The notes: generated by a model not told the origin, from the letters alone. Counted from the stretch's first letter, positions 37,823 through 49,062 are shown. The stretch is DNA of 56,430 nt from Actinomyces ruminis (GCF_002154335.2 NZ_MTPX02000026.1:1-56430); one strand, 5' to 3'. Program-made: numbers and translations.

Positions 37823-38886
37823 CTACTCCTTGGGCTCGGCGGCAATCTCCTCGTCGAAGCGAGCGGTCAGGTCGGGCTTGGCCGCGGCGGCTGCGGCGAA
37901 GTCGTAGTCGATCAGGTTGATGTCGTCCAGGTTCGCCATCTTGTCGTTGGTGTCGGCGTCGGGGTTGGTCAGCACCTGGTAGGAGCCCACGGTCTGGCCG
38001 ACGTTCTGCCCCTCGGCGGAGATGGCGAAGTCGATGTAGGCCTGGGCGGCCTCCTTGTGACTGGAGCCGGCCACCAGGCGACGCCGCCGACCTCGTAGCC
38101 GGTGCCCTCCTCGGGGAAGGACACGACCAGGTCGGTCATGCCCTCCTCCTGGTACTTCACGCAGTCGTGGGAGAAGACCAGGCCGACGGCGGCCTCACCG
38201 CGCCCGGCGATCTGGCCGGGAGCAGTGCCGGACTTGGAGTACTGCAGCACGTTGTTGTGCAGCTGCGCCATGTACTCCATGCCGGCGTCCTCGCTGCCCA
38301 GGCGCGTGACCTGCGTCCACAGGGTGGTGAAGGCCGTGCCGGAGGTGGAGGGGTGGGCCATGGAGACCTGGCCCTTCAAGGCCGGGTCGAGCAGGTCGTC
38401 CCAGGAGTCGGGGACGTCCACGCCCAGCTTGTCCAGCTGGGACTGGTTGGAGCAGAAGCCGAGCGCGCCGATGTACACGCCGGTCCAGTTGCCGTCGGGG
38501 TCCTTGTACTCGTCGGGGATATTCTCCGCCTCGGGGGAGGTGTAGGCCTCGATCAGACCCTGGTTGACGGCCTCGCCGTAGCCATCCACGGGGCCGCCGT
38601 GCCAGACGTCGAATTCGGGGTTGTCCTTGGCGGAGGCCAGGCGGGCGACGGTCTCACCCGAGGACAGGCGCACGTAGGTGGCCTGGATGCCGGTCTGCTC
38701 GGTGAACTTGTCGGTCCAGGCCTGGCACAGATCCTCCATCGCGCCGCAGGCGATGGTGATCGGGCCCTCGGCGGAGCCAGTGCTGGAGGAGCCGGAGTCG
38801 GTGGAGCCAGCGCAGCCGGATAGGGCGAGTCCGCCGGCCATGACGGCCGTAAGCAGCGCGGTGCCGTACCGCGAGAAAGTACGCAT
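37823..38886 (-). CDS. Substrate-binding lipoprotein, iron(III)-type ABC importer (frameshifted)
   Basis: About 354 residues. Lipoprotein signal with lipobox LSGC (Cys 25), then ITIACGAMEDLCQAWTDKF and TYVRLSSGETVARL, typical of FbpA-like periplasmic-binding proteins (cluster D). Ligand is probably ferric iron or a phosphonate; the usual tandem Tyr iron ligands are not obvious. The frame breaks near 38078; one more C gives GGVALVAGSSHKEAAQAYI. First gene of the operon. Confidence 0.85.
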
Positions 38887-39026
38887 GGGAATGCCTTTCG
38901 GGAAGTGTTGACGCAGCTGTGCGCCAAGTCACCTCCATCATGCATGGCGTAGGCGGCGGTGGCGATGGAAGGACGGTCGCGAACTGTGACAGAGGTGTCA
39001 TTTTCGCCCGTGGGCCGCGCGGGCGC

Positions 39027-39085
39027 GCCGAGGTCGGTCGATATAACCGCCGAGGTCGGTGGAACTTACGTGCCGAGTTCGGTTC
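39027..39085. repeat. Tandem word array, family E
   Basis: GCCGAGGTCGG at 39027 and 39049 and GCCGAGTTCGG at 39072, steps 22 and 23. Each word is nearly palindromic, so no separate inverted half is needed. Confidence 0.6.
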
Positions 39086-39267
39086 TGTACGGGATGCTGG
39101 TTGTCCTTCGGCCGTCGTGTAGGCGTCTTACACGGGGAAGAGCCTCCGGTACCGAGCCGTGTCCGGGTACAGGGGGACGTCTTCGGGACTATGGGAACGT
39201 CGTCGGAGCCGACCCGCGCCGTCAAACAATCCCGCCGGTTCGCCAAACCCGGGGCCTGACGCCCTAC

Positions 39268-39378
39268 TTGGACCGGGTTTCTGCACTTGGACCGCGCTCC
39301 GGCACTTGGACCGTCTGAGAGTGCGTTTAAGGCGGTCCAACTGCGCGTTGGCGGTCCAACCGCAGGTAGGCGGTCCAC
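39268..39378. repeat. Phased inverted word array, family D
   Basis: TTGGACCG at 39268, 39287 and 39306 (steps 19, 19), inverted CGGTCCAA at 39333 and 39352 and CGGTCCAC at 39371 (steps 19, 19). The bases between words differ from step to step. Confidence 0.9.
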
Positions 39379-39474
39379 GGTGGTTCTGTTCGACCGACTT
39401 CGGCGCGTTTTGCCGGAGCGGCTGGGGCCATGCCTCGGTTCCGCCTCCTTTCTGCTCTGTTCTGCTGGTCACGC

Positions 39475-40196
<722 letters not shown>

Positions 40197-40197
<1 letters not shown>

Positions 40198-41077
40198 CAC
40201 ACTGGTGCTCCATTCGTGGGTGCCGCCTCCGGCGGGGGCGAGCCGGCCCGGGCCGCGTCGGGGTGCAGTGGCAGCGTCAGGTAGACGGTCGTGCCCCGAG
40301 CGGCGATCGTATCGATGAGCACGCGGCCGCCGTGCGCCTCCATGATTCGCTGCGTGACCATCATGCCCAGCCCGGCGCCGCGGCTCGATGGTGCCGTCAG
40401 CGGGTTGGAGGTCGCATAGGGGGTGAAGGCGCGGCGCCGTTCCTGGCGGCTCATGCCGGCGCCGTCGTCCATGACCGTGATGAGGCGTCGTCGGTTTCGG
40501 CACTGATGCGTACGGTCACCGGACCGCCTTCGCAGTGACGCAGGGCATTGGTCACCGCGTTGGCGACCGCCTGGCGCAGCAGTCCGCGATCGGCCTCCAC
40601 GCGGACCGGGCGCCCGTGGTCCTCCAGGCGGATCGAGGTGTGCGCGGAGCGGCGCATCTCCTGGATGAGGTCACGCACGAGGGCGCGCAGCTCAATGCGT
40701 TCCCGACGCAGGCCGCGAACCTCGTGGTCCAGGCGCGCCTCGGTGAGGAAGTCCTCGGCCATCTGGGAGGCGTCACGGGCATTGTCGAGGATGGTGGTCA
40801 CGAAGCGGCGCTGGACCTCATTGAGGTCACCGGGGGTCTCCTCGTCCAATAACTCGGCGGAGGCACTGATCAGTGCCAGGGGGGTGCGAATCTCGTGGGC
40901 GAGGACGTCGCGCGGGGTGCTGCGCTGCTGGGCTTCCTTCCGTAGGCGGGCATTGTCCCGGCGGGCGAGAGTGAGCGCCCGTCGCCAGTGTGCGGCCAGC
41001 AATGTGGCCACGACCGCCGCGGCGAGCAGCGCGCAGCCGGCGGCCGCATTGAGAAAGACGCTCATGGATCCCATCAT
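40197..41077 (-). CDS. Sensor histidine kinase (frameshifted)
   Basis: About 293 residues. One N-terminal membrane helix (7-29) and almost no extracellular part, then a HisKA domain with His 61 in LAHEIRTPL, and the ATPase domain with NAVTNALRH (N box), MDDGAGM (G1) and GAGLGMMV (G2). The frame breaks near 40478; one more C reads DDALITVMDDGAGM. With so small a sensor region it probably senses a membrane or intracellular signal. First gene of the two-gene operon. Confidence 0.88.
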
Positions 41078-41538
41078 GCCCGCTCGTTGTCGTATGTCCG
41101 GGTGGGTGGTGACGCAGGCATCCGGCCGGCGCAGTCATGAGCGCGTGCTGCAACTCTGTGGGTGCCGTGGCGGTGTGGTGGGGGAAGCCGACGGTGGTCC
41201 CCGTGGCCGCGGGTGGGGCGGACGCGGGGAGACCGACGTGGGGGACCCGTCGCCTTTGACGCGTCCCGATGGGTGCACCATGCCACCTTCCGACGCGCCG
41301 GGATGTGATGAACGACACGAAATCGCTGCGATGGCGAAAGCAAGACATTTCTGCTGCGGTTACATCCCCGAGATCGGGACCGTTGTCCCATGACGGACGT
41401 TTGACCTATATGGCGGTCACAGAGGCTCTGCTCCTCGGACATGACTGCCGGTCGCCAGCCGGTACTGCGAGATGCGACTGTGACCCGAGGGTGATGTCTT
41501 CAGGAACGACCCGCCTCCGATATGACTACCCTGGGGTT
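41078..41538. other. Divergent intergenic region
   Basis: No gene and no phased array seen. A possible -10 TATGAC at 41521-41526 lies just before the glycosyltransferase start. Confidence 0.4.
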
Positions 41539-42369
41539 GTGAGCCCGACGCCGCCCTCTGAGTCGCACCCCGACCAGCTCCCTGACCAACGCGTTGCCGT
41601 GGTCATTCCGGCCAAGGATGAGGCCGAACGCATCGCTGGCACGGTGCGCGCCTGCCGGGCCATCCCGCGGGTCGACCTGGTAATCGTCGTCGACGACGGC
41701 TCCACGGACGCCACGCAGGAGCACGCGCGCGCCGCCGGCGCCGTAACGGTCCGCCACGCCGTCTCCCGCGGCAAGGCCTCCGCCATGGAGACCGGCGCGA
41801 GCGTGGTCGCCATGCGTGACTACGAGGACGGCCCGGCCCGGCTGTTGCTGTTCATCGACGCTGACCTGGGTGACTCCGCCGCCGCCTGCGCCGAGCTGGT
41901 CCCCCCGATCGTCGACGGCGTGGCCGACATGTCCATTGCCGTCCCGCCCAAGCAGCCAGGGGCCGGCGGCCGGGGCAGGGTGGTGCGCGCCGCTCGCGCC
42001 GCGATCGCCGCGGCAACCGGCTGGGCCCCCGTCGCCCCGCTGTCCGGGCAGCGCTGCATTACGCGCGAGGCCTACGAGGCGGCCTCGCCGCTGGCCGAAG
42101 GCTGGGGCGTCGAAGTGGGGCTGAGCATTGATGTGCTGGTTGCCGGAATGACCGTGATCGAAGTGCCCTGCGATATCACCCACCGTGTCTCCCGCAACGA
42201 CCGTGCCGGGCGTCTGCACCGGGCCGCCCAGTACAAGGACGTGATGCGGGCGGTGACCTACCGCCGCCTGCGGCGCGTGCGCGTGCCCGCCGACAAGCTC
42301 GACGCCGCCGCCGTCCACGACCAGTTGCCCTTCCGCGCCTTCCGCGCCTGGATGGACGACGGGGCCTGA
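41539..42369 (+). CDS. Family 2 glycosyltransferase, GpgS-like
   Basis: A 276-residue GT-A enzyme. AVVIPAKDEAERI opens the nucleotide-binding fold, VVDDGSTDAT follows, and IDADLGD provides the DXD-type metal site. PLSGQRCITREAYE and GWGVEVGLSIDVL resemble glucosyl-3-phosphoglycerate-synthase-like proteins, which make precursors of sugar acids or polysaccharides. Soluble. GTG 41539 has only a weak Shine-Dalgarno sequence. The acceptor is unknown. Confidence 0.8.
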   Translation: MSPTPPSESHPDQLPDQRVAVVIPAKDEAERIAGTVRACRAIPRVDLVIVVDDGSTDATQEHARAAGAVTVRHAVSRGKASAMETGASVVAMRDYEDGPARLLLFIDADLGDSAAACAELVPPIVDGVADMSIAVPPKQPGAGGRGRVVRAARAAIAAATGWAPVAPLSGQRCITREAYEAASPLAEGWGVEVGLSIDVLVAGMTVIEVPCDITHRVSRNDRAGRLHRAAQYKDVMRAVTYRRLRRVRVPADKLDAAAVHDQLPFRAFRAWMDDGA

Positions 42370-42410
42370 GAGGTTCGCGACGCACATATGCATTGCCTGT
42401 TGGTGTAGCC

Positions 42411-42425
42411 GCATAGAATCAACTC
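42411..42425 (+). promoter_or_regulatory. Probable promoter for a leaderless transcript
   Basis: A good -10 hexamer, TAGAAT, ends only a few bases before the ATG at 42426, and no ribosome-binding site is present, so a leaderless mRNA is likely. A weak -35 (TTGCCT) lies about 15 bases upstream. Confidence 0.4.
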
Positions 42426-42881
42426 ATGGTGCGTCGGGGGCAACAACGCCAACGAGAGGAGGCGCGTGCTGCGCGGGCTCGCGAAGCCTCTTTATCCGAC
42501 GACGACCAGGGGGAATACGTGCCGCCTCCGCGCAGCATGTGTGACCAGTCGCCGCTGCGACGGTTCGCCGGCTCTGACGGCGATCAGGTCCAGTATCAGG
42601 CGACGGTATGGAGACAGGGCGGGAGGATCGTGGATTTTCAGATCACCCTGCGCCTCCTTGGACGGGATGGTGGTCAGTGGATCAATGCCATTGAGGTTGA
42701 CTGTGGCCACGGGCATGTGCACTGGCATGAGTCCACGGAGACGGCTCGACACGGACCTGCCAAGCATCTCTACCGGCTCGATACGGTGAAGGATGTACAA
42801 GATGGACTTTCTAAGGCAATTGAGTTCATCGCCAGCGCTTCCGTGAGTATCCTGGCCAGTAGGGAAGGAGGAACCCGATGA
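42426..42881 (+). CDS. Hypothetical protein, DUF6516/toxin-like resemblance
   Basis: A 151-residue protein with a basic N-terminus (RRGQQRQREEARAARARE), then a beta-rich core QVQYQATVWRQGGRIVDFQI and DCGHGHVHWHESTE, and a helical end. The HGHVHWH pattern recalls DUF6516 (TumE-like toxin) proteins, in which an H.H motif follows a beta-sheet; this is a weak match. Its stop overlaps the next start (ATGA). Less GC-rich than its neighbours. May be half of a toxin-antitoxin pair. Confidence 0.5.
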   Translation: MVRRGQQRQREEARAARAREASLSDDDQGEYVPPPRSMCDQSPLRRFAGSDGDQVQYQATVWRQGGRIVDFQITLRLLGRDGGQWINAIEVDCGHGHVHWHESTETARHGPAKHLYRLDTVKDVQDGLSKAIEFIASASVSILASREGGTR

Positions 42882-43321
42882 ACGTGCGCGAACATGAGGA
42901 GCTTCGAAGCTTTACGGTGGACGTGATGTACAACGTCCTGGTATCCGACCTTCCTACGGCGACCACCAATGACCGAGGTGAATCGCCTGTCGTTGCTTGC
43001 CTCGACTCCGAGCTCCTGAGCGACGTCATGGCACGGGTTGCTGCTGTTGGGGGTTATGCGACTGTCTTCTCGCGTGGATCGCTCAGCGATGATGGCACCT
43101 ACGCTGTTCGGTTCGTCGACTTCGTGGACGAGGCTTGTGCCATCGATCTGGGAGCCACCGACATGACGGAGGAGGCTCCGGCGGAGTCGGCGAGTATGGG
43201 CATGTTCCTCGACTATCTGGAGACTCAGGAACACGGCGTAGTGCTGCCGAAACAGTTAGGTTCTTCCGCTGCACCCGAAGCAGTCACTAGTGCGAAGGCG
43301 GTCGAGTTTCAGGCTGCTTGA
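42878..43321 (+). CDS. Hypothetical partner protein of 42426
   Basis: A 147-residue acidic protein, not recognised. It begins MNVREHEELRSFTVDVMYNV and contains DRGESPVVACLDSELLSDVMARV; no HTH is evident, so it is not a typical antitoxin with DNA binding. The ATG overlaps the previous stop by 4 bases. Its 3' end overlaps the convergent membrane-protein gene by 35 bases, which suggests a later arrival here. Confidence 0.5.
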   Translation: MNVREHEELRSFTVDVMYNVLVSDLPTATTNDRGESPVVACLDSELLSDVMARVAAVGGYATVFSRGSLSDDGTYAVRFVDFVDEACAIDLGATDMTEEAPAESASMGMFLDYLETQEHGVVLPKQLGSSAAPEAVTSAKAVEFQAA

Positions 43322-45522
43322 GCAACAGCGCCGCGAGTGCCGGCAGCGCGGCGGCCGCCGAGAACAGCAGCATGGTGGGGCCGGAGTCGTTGACGAGCAC
43401 CTCCACCACCACCAGCACCGTCAGGGCGCGCAGCGCCGGGGACAGCCAAGCCGGTGCGGGCGTCATCGCCAGCCAGGCGTAGGCGCCGCGCCCATCCCGG
43501 GCCTCCCGCACCGTCCGCGGCAGCCATCGGGCCACCACCACGGCCAGCACCAGCTACTGCCAGCGCCGCCAGCGCCAGCGGACTGGACAGGAACGGGCTT
43601 ACTAGTGCACCCGCCTTACGGACCAGCGTGGTTCCCGCGGTGCCGTTCAACACCTGGGAGACGAAGCCACCCAGGTGGGTGCGTGAGCCGGTGGCGTAGT
43701 CGGCCAGCGCGAATCCGCCGACCACGCCCATGGTCACCGCACCTACCGCCACCCAGCGCCGCAACCCCAGCCGCACCCCGGCAAGGCCCGCGCCCAGCGC
43801 CACCAGCGCCGGAATCAGCGTGAGCGTGCCGCCGACGTCGGCTCCCAGCTGCGGCGCCCCATCGACCGCGAGCACCAGCAGCCCGGGCACCCCCACCGCC
43901 GCGATGACGGCCGCGCGCCGATGGCCGCGGGCGGCGGCGAAACGGTCGGCGCCAGCGGCCAGAGCCATCACCAACGCCCCCGCCGCGAGCGCAAAGGCCG
44001 TATTTGACACCCCGTAGAAACGACCGGCCACCACCGCATTCATCCCCAACGGCCCGTTGAAGCCCAGCGGCGCACCAACCGCGGCATCGACCAAGATCAC
44101 CACCGGGGCGGCGGCGGTCAGCGTCAGCGCGGCGTCCGCCACTCCCCGGCGACGCATTCGGGCCAGCAGTGCCACCAAGCCGGTGAGCAGACCCGCCCCG
44201 AGTGCGCCCACCAGCGTCGCCAACGCCGGCGCCCAGGCACCCGCGCGCCACCACGGCACCAGATTGGCCAGCCAGATCCCGGCCGGCAGGGCAGTCACCC
44301 AGCAGGCCGCCCAGCCCAGCCGACCCAGCGCCCCACGCTCCGGGCGGCGCAGCTCCAGGCCGACGGCGAGCAACAATGCCAATGCGGCCGTCAGCAGCAC
44401 CAGCGTCACCGGGATTACGGCGCGGTTGGAAGCGACGGCGTGGACGGCGTCGTCGGCCAGAGCGGATATGCGGTTGGCAGCGCTCGCGGCGGTGTCTGCG
44501 GTGTTCGGGGATGCGGCGGTCGGCAGCGTCAGCACCCCGCCATTGAGCCCGGAGGCGGCGACGACGTCGTCGCCGGCAACGGCCGCCAGCAGCGTGGGTG
44601 CCAGGTCCGTCAGTTGAATCAGGCCGCGCCGATGCGTGGTCGGACCGACCAGCAGGCCGCCCTCGCTGCCGCGCGGGGAGGTGGTGCCGGCAGGCAGAAT
44701 ACCCAACTGCGGGGAGGGGTCCTGTGGATCGGCCACCGACACGACCACGACACGCGCCGACCCCGCCAGCTCGCTGAGCGTCTGCGCGAGCACCCGGACT
44801 GCCTGCGCCGCCGGCGACTCGCCATTCGCCGCGTCCCCCGAGTCCGGTGCGCTCGCTGCCCTCATCAGGTCTACCAGGATCAGATCCGGCGCCGCGCCGG
44901 CACGGTCATCGGCGGCGCCTACACCACTGCCCGCCAACGCCGGCAGTGCCGCCGGATCCGCGGACTCCGGCGGCCCCGCGGCATTGGTCAATGCCAGGAC
45001 GGCACCCTCTCCGGCGGCCGCGTAGCTCACCCCGGCCGCGTCGAGCGCCGTCGCCAGCGTCCCCGGTGCGGCCCCGTAACCGTCGGCCTGCGCCAACTGC
45101 ACGGCACTCGTCCAGGTGCCGCCGGAGCAGACCGACTCGGCTTGCAGATGGGAGGTGTCGGCGCGGGCGCGTGTCCCCGCCCCCAGCGTCAGCCAGCCAT
45201 CGGCCGGGCAGCTGATCTCCCCGACCGTGCGCTGGACGAGGTTGACCGGCGCATTCGCCGCCGCATAGTCCATTACCGCGGCGGCATCCGCGGCCACCAG
45301 CGGGTCGGCGGATGCGGCGAGCTCCTGCACCGTGGCCCACGACAGGCCGCTCACGCCCAGCACGACCAACGGTGCGGTTTGGGCGGAACTGGTCGAAACC
45401 GCCGCGGGCACAGCCGGGCCCGGCCCCACCGCACCCAGCACCACCCCTACTACCAGTGCCAGCGCCGCTCGGATCGCAGCCGCACGTGGCAACCGTCGTC
45501 GGGTGCGCTGGGGCTCGGTCAT
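43287..45522 (-). CDS. Membrane protein with alkaline-phosphatase-like extracellular domain (frameshifted)
   Basis: About 745 residues. Signal or anchor helix at 15-42, then an extracytoplasmic domain (50-380) with LVVLGVSGLSWATV, LILVDLMR and LIQLTDLAPTLLAAVAG, the layout of alkaline-phosphatase-superfamily proteins, though metal ligands are not obvious. About ten C-terminal helices follow. The frame breaks near 43555. Such proteins sit beside pheA in many actinobacteria; function unknown. ATG 45522, divergent from pheA. Confidence 0.7.
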
Positions 45523-45585
45523 GCCGCCCAGCCTACGTGGGGCATTCGCGCGCCCCGGCGGCGAATCGCGGGATAGCCTGGCCCC

Positions 45586-46542
45586 ATGACGACCCCAGCC
45601 CCCACCTGGTCCTTCCTCGGCCCCGGCGGCACCTTCTGCGAGTCCGCCCTGCGGCAGGTGGCCCCCCGCGACGTCGTCCTCGACCCCTGCCAGGACGTCC
45701 CCACCGCGCTGGACCACGTGCGTGACCGCTCCGCCGTCGCCGCCGTCGTCCCCATTGAGAACTCGGTGGAGGGCGGCGTGAACGCCACGCTCGATAACCT
45801 CGTGGCCGGCGCCCCCCTGGTAATCGCCGCCGAAATGGCCGTGCCCATCACCTTCGTGCTGGCCGGTCGCCGGGGGACCCGTCTGGAGGACGTGCGTGCC
45901 ATCTCCACCCACCCGCATGCCTGGGCGCAGTGCCGCGGCTGGGTCCACCAGCACCTGCCCGAGGCCGTCTATATCGAGGGCACCTCCACCTCTGCGCCCG
46001 CGCGCGCCCTGGCGGAGGCCGACGACGCCGCAGACGCCGCCCTGGACTACCAGGCGGTGCTGTGCAACCCGCTCGCCGCAGAGCAGTACCACCTGAACAT
46101 CATCGCCGGCGGCGTGGCCGACAACCCCGACGCGGTCACCCGCTTCGTCAAGGTGTGCCGTCCCGGACGTGTAGGCGAACCCACCGGCGCCGACAAAACC
46201 ACCCTGCTGGTGCAACTGCCGCACAACCGCGCCGGTGCCCTGCTGGACATGCTCGAGCAGTTCAGCGTCCGCGGCGTGAACCTCACGCGCATTGAGTCCC
46301 GGCCCGTTGGTGACTCGCTGGGGCGCTATCGCTTCTCCATCGACGTTGAGGGACACATCCGCGAAGAGCGCGTACAGGCGGCCTTCATTGGCCTGCACCG
46401 AACCTGCCCGTTCCTGCGCTTCCTCGGCTCCTACCCGCGCCTGGACTCGCTGCCGGTGGTGGTCCCCGCCGGCACGAGCGACAAGGACTTCGTGGTGGCT
46501 CGCTCCTGGGTCGCCGACGTGCTCGACGGCCGCACCCTCTGA
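45586..46542 (+). CDS. pheA: Prephenate dehydratase
   Basis: A 318-residue enzyme converting prephenate to phenylpyruvate for phenylalanine synthesis. PDT domain (residues 8-190): FLGPGGTFCESAL, VVPIENSVEGGV, TSTSAPARAL, and DAVTRFVKV, the TRF catalytic Thr. ACT domain (about 205-290): LLDMLEQFSVRGVNLTRIESRPVG contains the ESRP phenylalanine-binding motif, so feedback inhibition is expected. ATG 45586. Monofunctional, without chorismate mutase. Confidence 0.95.
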   Translation: MTTPAPTWSFLGPGGTFCESALRQVAPRDVVLDPCQDVPTALDHVRDRSAVAAVVPIENSVEGGVNATLDNLVAGAPLVIAAEMAVPITFVLAGRRGTRLEDVRAISTHPHAWAQCRGWVHQHLPEAVYIEGTSTSAPARALAEADDAADAALDYQAVLCNPLAAEQYHLNIIAGGVADNPDAVTRFVKVCRPGRVGEPTGADKTTLLVQLPHNRAGALLDMLEQFSVRGVNLTRIESRPVGDSLGRYRFSIDVEGHIREERVQAAFIGLHRTCPFLRFLGSYPRLDSLPVVVPAGTSDKDFVVARSWVADVLDGRTL

Positions 46543-46561
46543 GGGACGGCCTCGGTCCGAC

Positions 46562-47724
46562 TCATGCGGGGCGCCGCACCCTCAAAGCCCCGGGCTGCAC
46601 GCGCGCCCGCACACCGCGCGTAGGGGCTACCAGGTCCCCGTCGATCTCCACCGCCGTCGGCAGGTCCAACCGCACCGTCACCTCACGCCCCCGACGCAAA
46701 AGAACCTGTGCAGCACGCCCCTCGGAGTATGAGGCAGGCCGCGGCGGAAGTACCTGCCGCGCCAACGACGCCCAACCCCACAGGCCGTGCAGCGTGTCTA
46801 TGGCGGCGACGTCGAGCAGGCCGTCGTCAAGACGGGCCTCCGGCAGCAGCGTGACACCGGCGGGCAGCCTCCCGCCGTTGGCGATCAGCAGGGTGCGCGC
46901 TGTCAGCCGCTCGGTGCGCGCCGGCCACGGTGATACCGGCGGCGACTCGGGAGCAACCCGGGTGCAGGTCGCGGCCTCATCCGAGATCTGTGCGACGGCG
47001 GCCATGGTGCCACCCTCGAGCCCCAGCACCAGGTCCATCCGCCGTCGCCCCAGGTTCTCCAAGGCGGCGAGCCCGTATGCGCCCCAGCTCAGCCTCTCCT
47101 TTAAGGCCGGACGTGTGGAGGCGACCAGGCCGGCGTCGAAGCCGATGCCGGCCACCACCATGCAGGCGTGCTCGCTCCCAGAGTGGGCCGGGCCCACCCC
47201 TGCGGAGGCTCGGCGATGGCGTCGAAGTCGCCCCTGCTGCCCGCGCCCCGGGGGCCCTCCGTGGCTTCCTTGGGCCCGGCCTCGTCCGCGGCGGGAAGAG
47301 GACCCGTGTGCCCTGCGGCCTCGGTGCGCACCCATACCAGGTCGGTCGGTGTTGCCCTCCCCGCTGCGGCAATGCGGGCCAGTTCCGCCGGGCGTCGCAG
47401 CGGCAGCCCCAGATTCCGGGCCGCCAGGTTGGCCGTCCCCAGCGGCATGACCCCCAAATCGACTCCGGTTCCGGCCAGTCCCGCACCGACCGAGCGCACT
47501 GTGCCGTCTCCGCCGGCGGCGATCACGAGCCGTGCCCCGGAAGCAACCGCCAGGCGCGCTTGCATGGCGCCGGTCTCCCGCGCGGAGGTCTCCAGCCAGA
47601 CGATGCGGTGGCCGGCCTCAGACAGGGCGTCGCCGAGCAGCTGCCTTACGGCGAGGGTGGCGGCTGGTTTGGCGGGATTGATGACGACGGCGGCAACGGG
47701 CGCCGGGTCGGTGCCGGCGGTCAT
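46562..47724 (-). CDS. Diacylglycerol/sphingosine-kinase-like lipid kinase (frameshifted)
   Basis: About 388 residues. VVINPAKPAA and IAAGGDGTVRSV (GGDGT nucleotide loop) with PLGTANLAARNLGLP mark the DAGK catalytic domain; the C-terminal domain has ARLDDGLLDVA and VEIDGDLV, as in DgkB and actinobacterial homologues. The frame breaks near 47205; one more G in CAGGGGTGGG reads VGPAHSGSEHACM. It phosphorylates a lipid, probably diacylglycerol. ATG 47724; converges with pheA. Confidence 0.88.
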
Positions 47725-47798
47725 GGCGCCAGGCTACCGGTCCGGTCGTGCTGCTGCCTACTGGCGTTACTTTGACCGACCTGGTGGTGTCAGGGGGT

Positions 47799-47934
47799 GG
47801 TTGCACACGGGAGCCGTCCGAGTGGGCTTGACTGATCCTTGTTTCTCCTTGGAAGCACGCGGAAATGACTTCATGGCCCGAAGTGGGTGGTGCCGCTCCC
47901 GTGTGCGACCAGCCCCGCATTGCACACGGGAGCG
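47799..47934. repeat. Inverted and direct word repeat, family G
   Basis: TTGCACACGGGAGC at 47801, inverted GCTCCCGTGTGC at 47894 and direct again TTGCACACGGGAGC at 47920. The first pair are arms of a hairpin with a 75-base loop. The gap 47725-48120 holds no gene. Confidence 0.7.
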
Positions 47935-48120
47935 CTGTCATGACACTTGCGTCGCAGGTGGAATCGGCACCATCTTGCGGTTTCTGTTTTTGGGGTCGTT
48001 TCTGGGGTGTGCGGAGTCGGGGCAGGGGTCTTGGACGACAGCGTTGTGCGGGCCTGTCACCCTCGGCGTCGCCGAGTGGGCGCGCCGACCACGCCAACGA
48101 CTGGGTTCGGGGGCGGTGCG

Positions 48121-49062
48121 TTAGTCGCGTTGTTCGGACGTGCCTGCGGCGCCGGGCAGGTCGGCCCGGCGGGCCAGATCGGTGAGGATCTCGGCGAGGC
48201 GGGCGAAGTCGGCGCCACGGGACGAGGAGCTGCGGTGTACCAGACCGATGCGCCGGGTCGGCACCGGAGCGGCGAAGCGGACAACGGCGTAGCCCTTCCC
48301 GGACAGCAGGCGCACTGCCCCCTCCGGAATCACCGTCACGCCGGCACCGTTGGAGACCATTTGCACCACCGTGGACAGGGTGGTGGCGACGGCGGCCGGC
48401 GGATTGGCGCCATACCGCTGGCACAGGGCGAGGGTCTGGTCGCGCAGGCAGTTGCCCTCGTCGAGCAGGAGCAACCGCTGCCCGTCGAGCTCCGCCGGGA
48501 CAACGTCGTTGCGGCCCACCCAAGGGTGGTCGGCCGGCACGAGCGCGACCAGGGGCTCGTCGTACATGGGGATGGCCGTGGATCGGCGCAGATCCACGTC
48601 GGTGCTGATAATGGCCGCATCAAGGCGCCCCTGACCGAGCAGGTCGAGCAGGTCCCCGGTGACCATCTCCCGCAGCTCGGGTCTCAACAGCGGCAGCTCG
48701 TGGCTCAGGCCGTCCAGCACTAGCGGCACCAGGTAGGGGGCAAGAGTCGGGATGATTCCCAGTCGCAAGGCGCCGGCGAGAGCAGCCCCCTGGTTGGTAA
48801 CCGCTTCGTTGAACGACTCCGCGGCGAGCACTGCTTCACGCGCGTAGGGCAGCAGGGCTTGGCCGAGCGGGGTGACCAGGACCCGGCGGGTAGTGCGTTC
48901 GACGAGTTCGCCGTCTACGCGCTTTTCCAGGGCGGTGATCGCCTGCGACAGGCTGGGTTGGCTCACACCCAGCGCCGACGCCGCCTCACCGAAGTGCTGG
49001 TGGTCGCACAGCGCGACGAAGGCCCGCAACTGGGAGAAGGAGGGGGGAGGAATGCTGGACAT
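48121..49062 (-). CDS. oxyR: OxyR-like LysR-family regulator
   Basis: A 313-residue LysR-type regulator. HTH at residues 22-45 (FGEAASALGVSQPSLSQAITALE), then an effector domain. DEGNCLRDQTLALC puts Cys 205 and Cys 214 nine residues apart, as in the peroxide-sensing disulfide of E. coli OxyR (199 and 208). It should therefore sense hydrogen peroxide and activate defence genes; neither katA nor ahpC is in the window. ATG 49062. Confidence 0.88.
   Translation of the reverse strand: MSSIPPPSFSQLRAFVALCDHQHFGEAASALGVSQPSLSQAITALEKRVDGELVERTTRRVLVTPLGQALLPYAREAVLAAESFNEAVTNQGAALAGALRLGIIPTLAPYLVPLVLDGLSHELPLLRPELREMVTGDLLDLLGQGRLDAAIISTDVDLRRSTAIPMYDEPLVALVPADHPWVGRNDVVPAELDGQRLLLLDEGNCLRDQTLALCQRYGANPPAAVATTLSTVVQMVSNGAGVTVIPEGAVRLLSGKGYAVVRFAAPVPTRRIGLVHRSSSSRGADFARLAEILTDLARRADLPGAAGTSEQRD

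Larger units (their letters stand above)
38887..39474. other. Intergenic region with two word arrays
   Basis: No credible gene. Contains arrays E (39027-39085) and D (39268-39378). Confidence 0.6.

Noticed and set aside
47935..47946. CTGTCATGACAC, close to the NiaR operator
   Set aside because: One half-site base differs and no niacin gene is near; its position between a dgk-like start and an oxyR end gives no regulatory sense.
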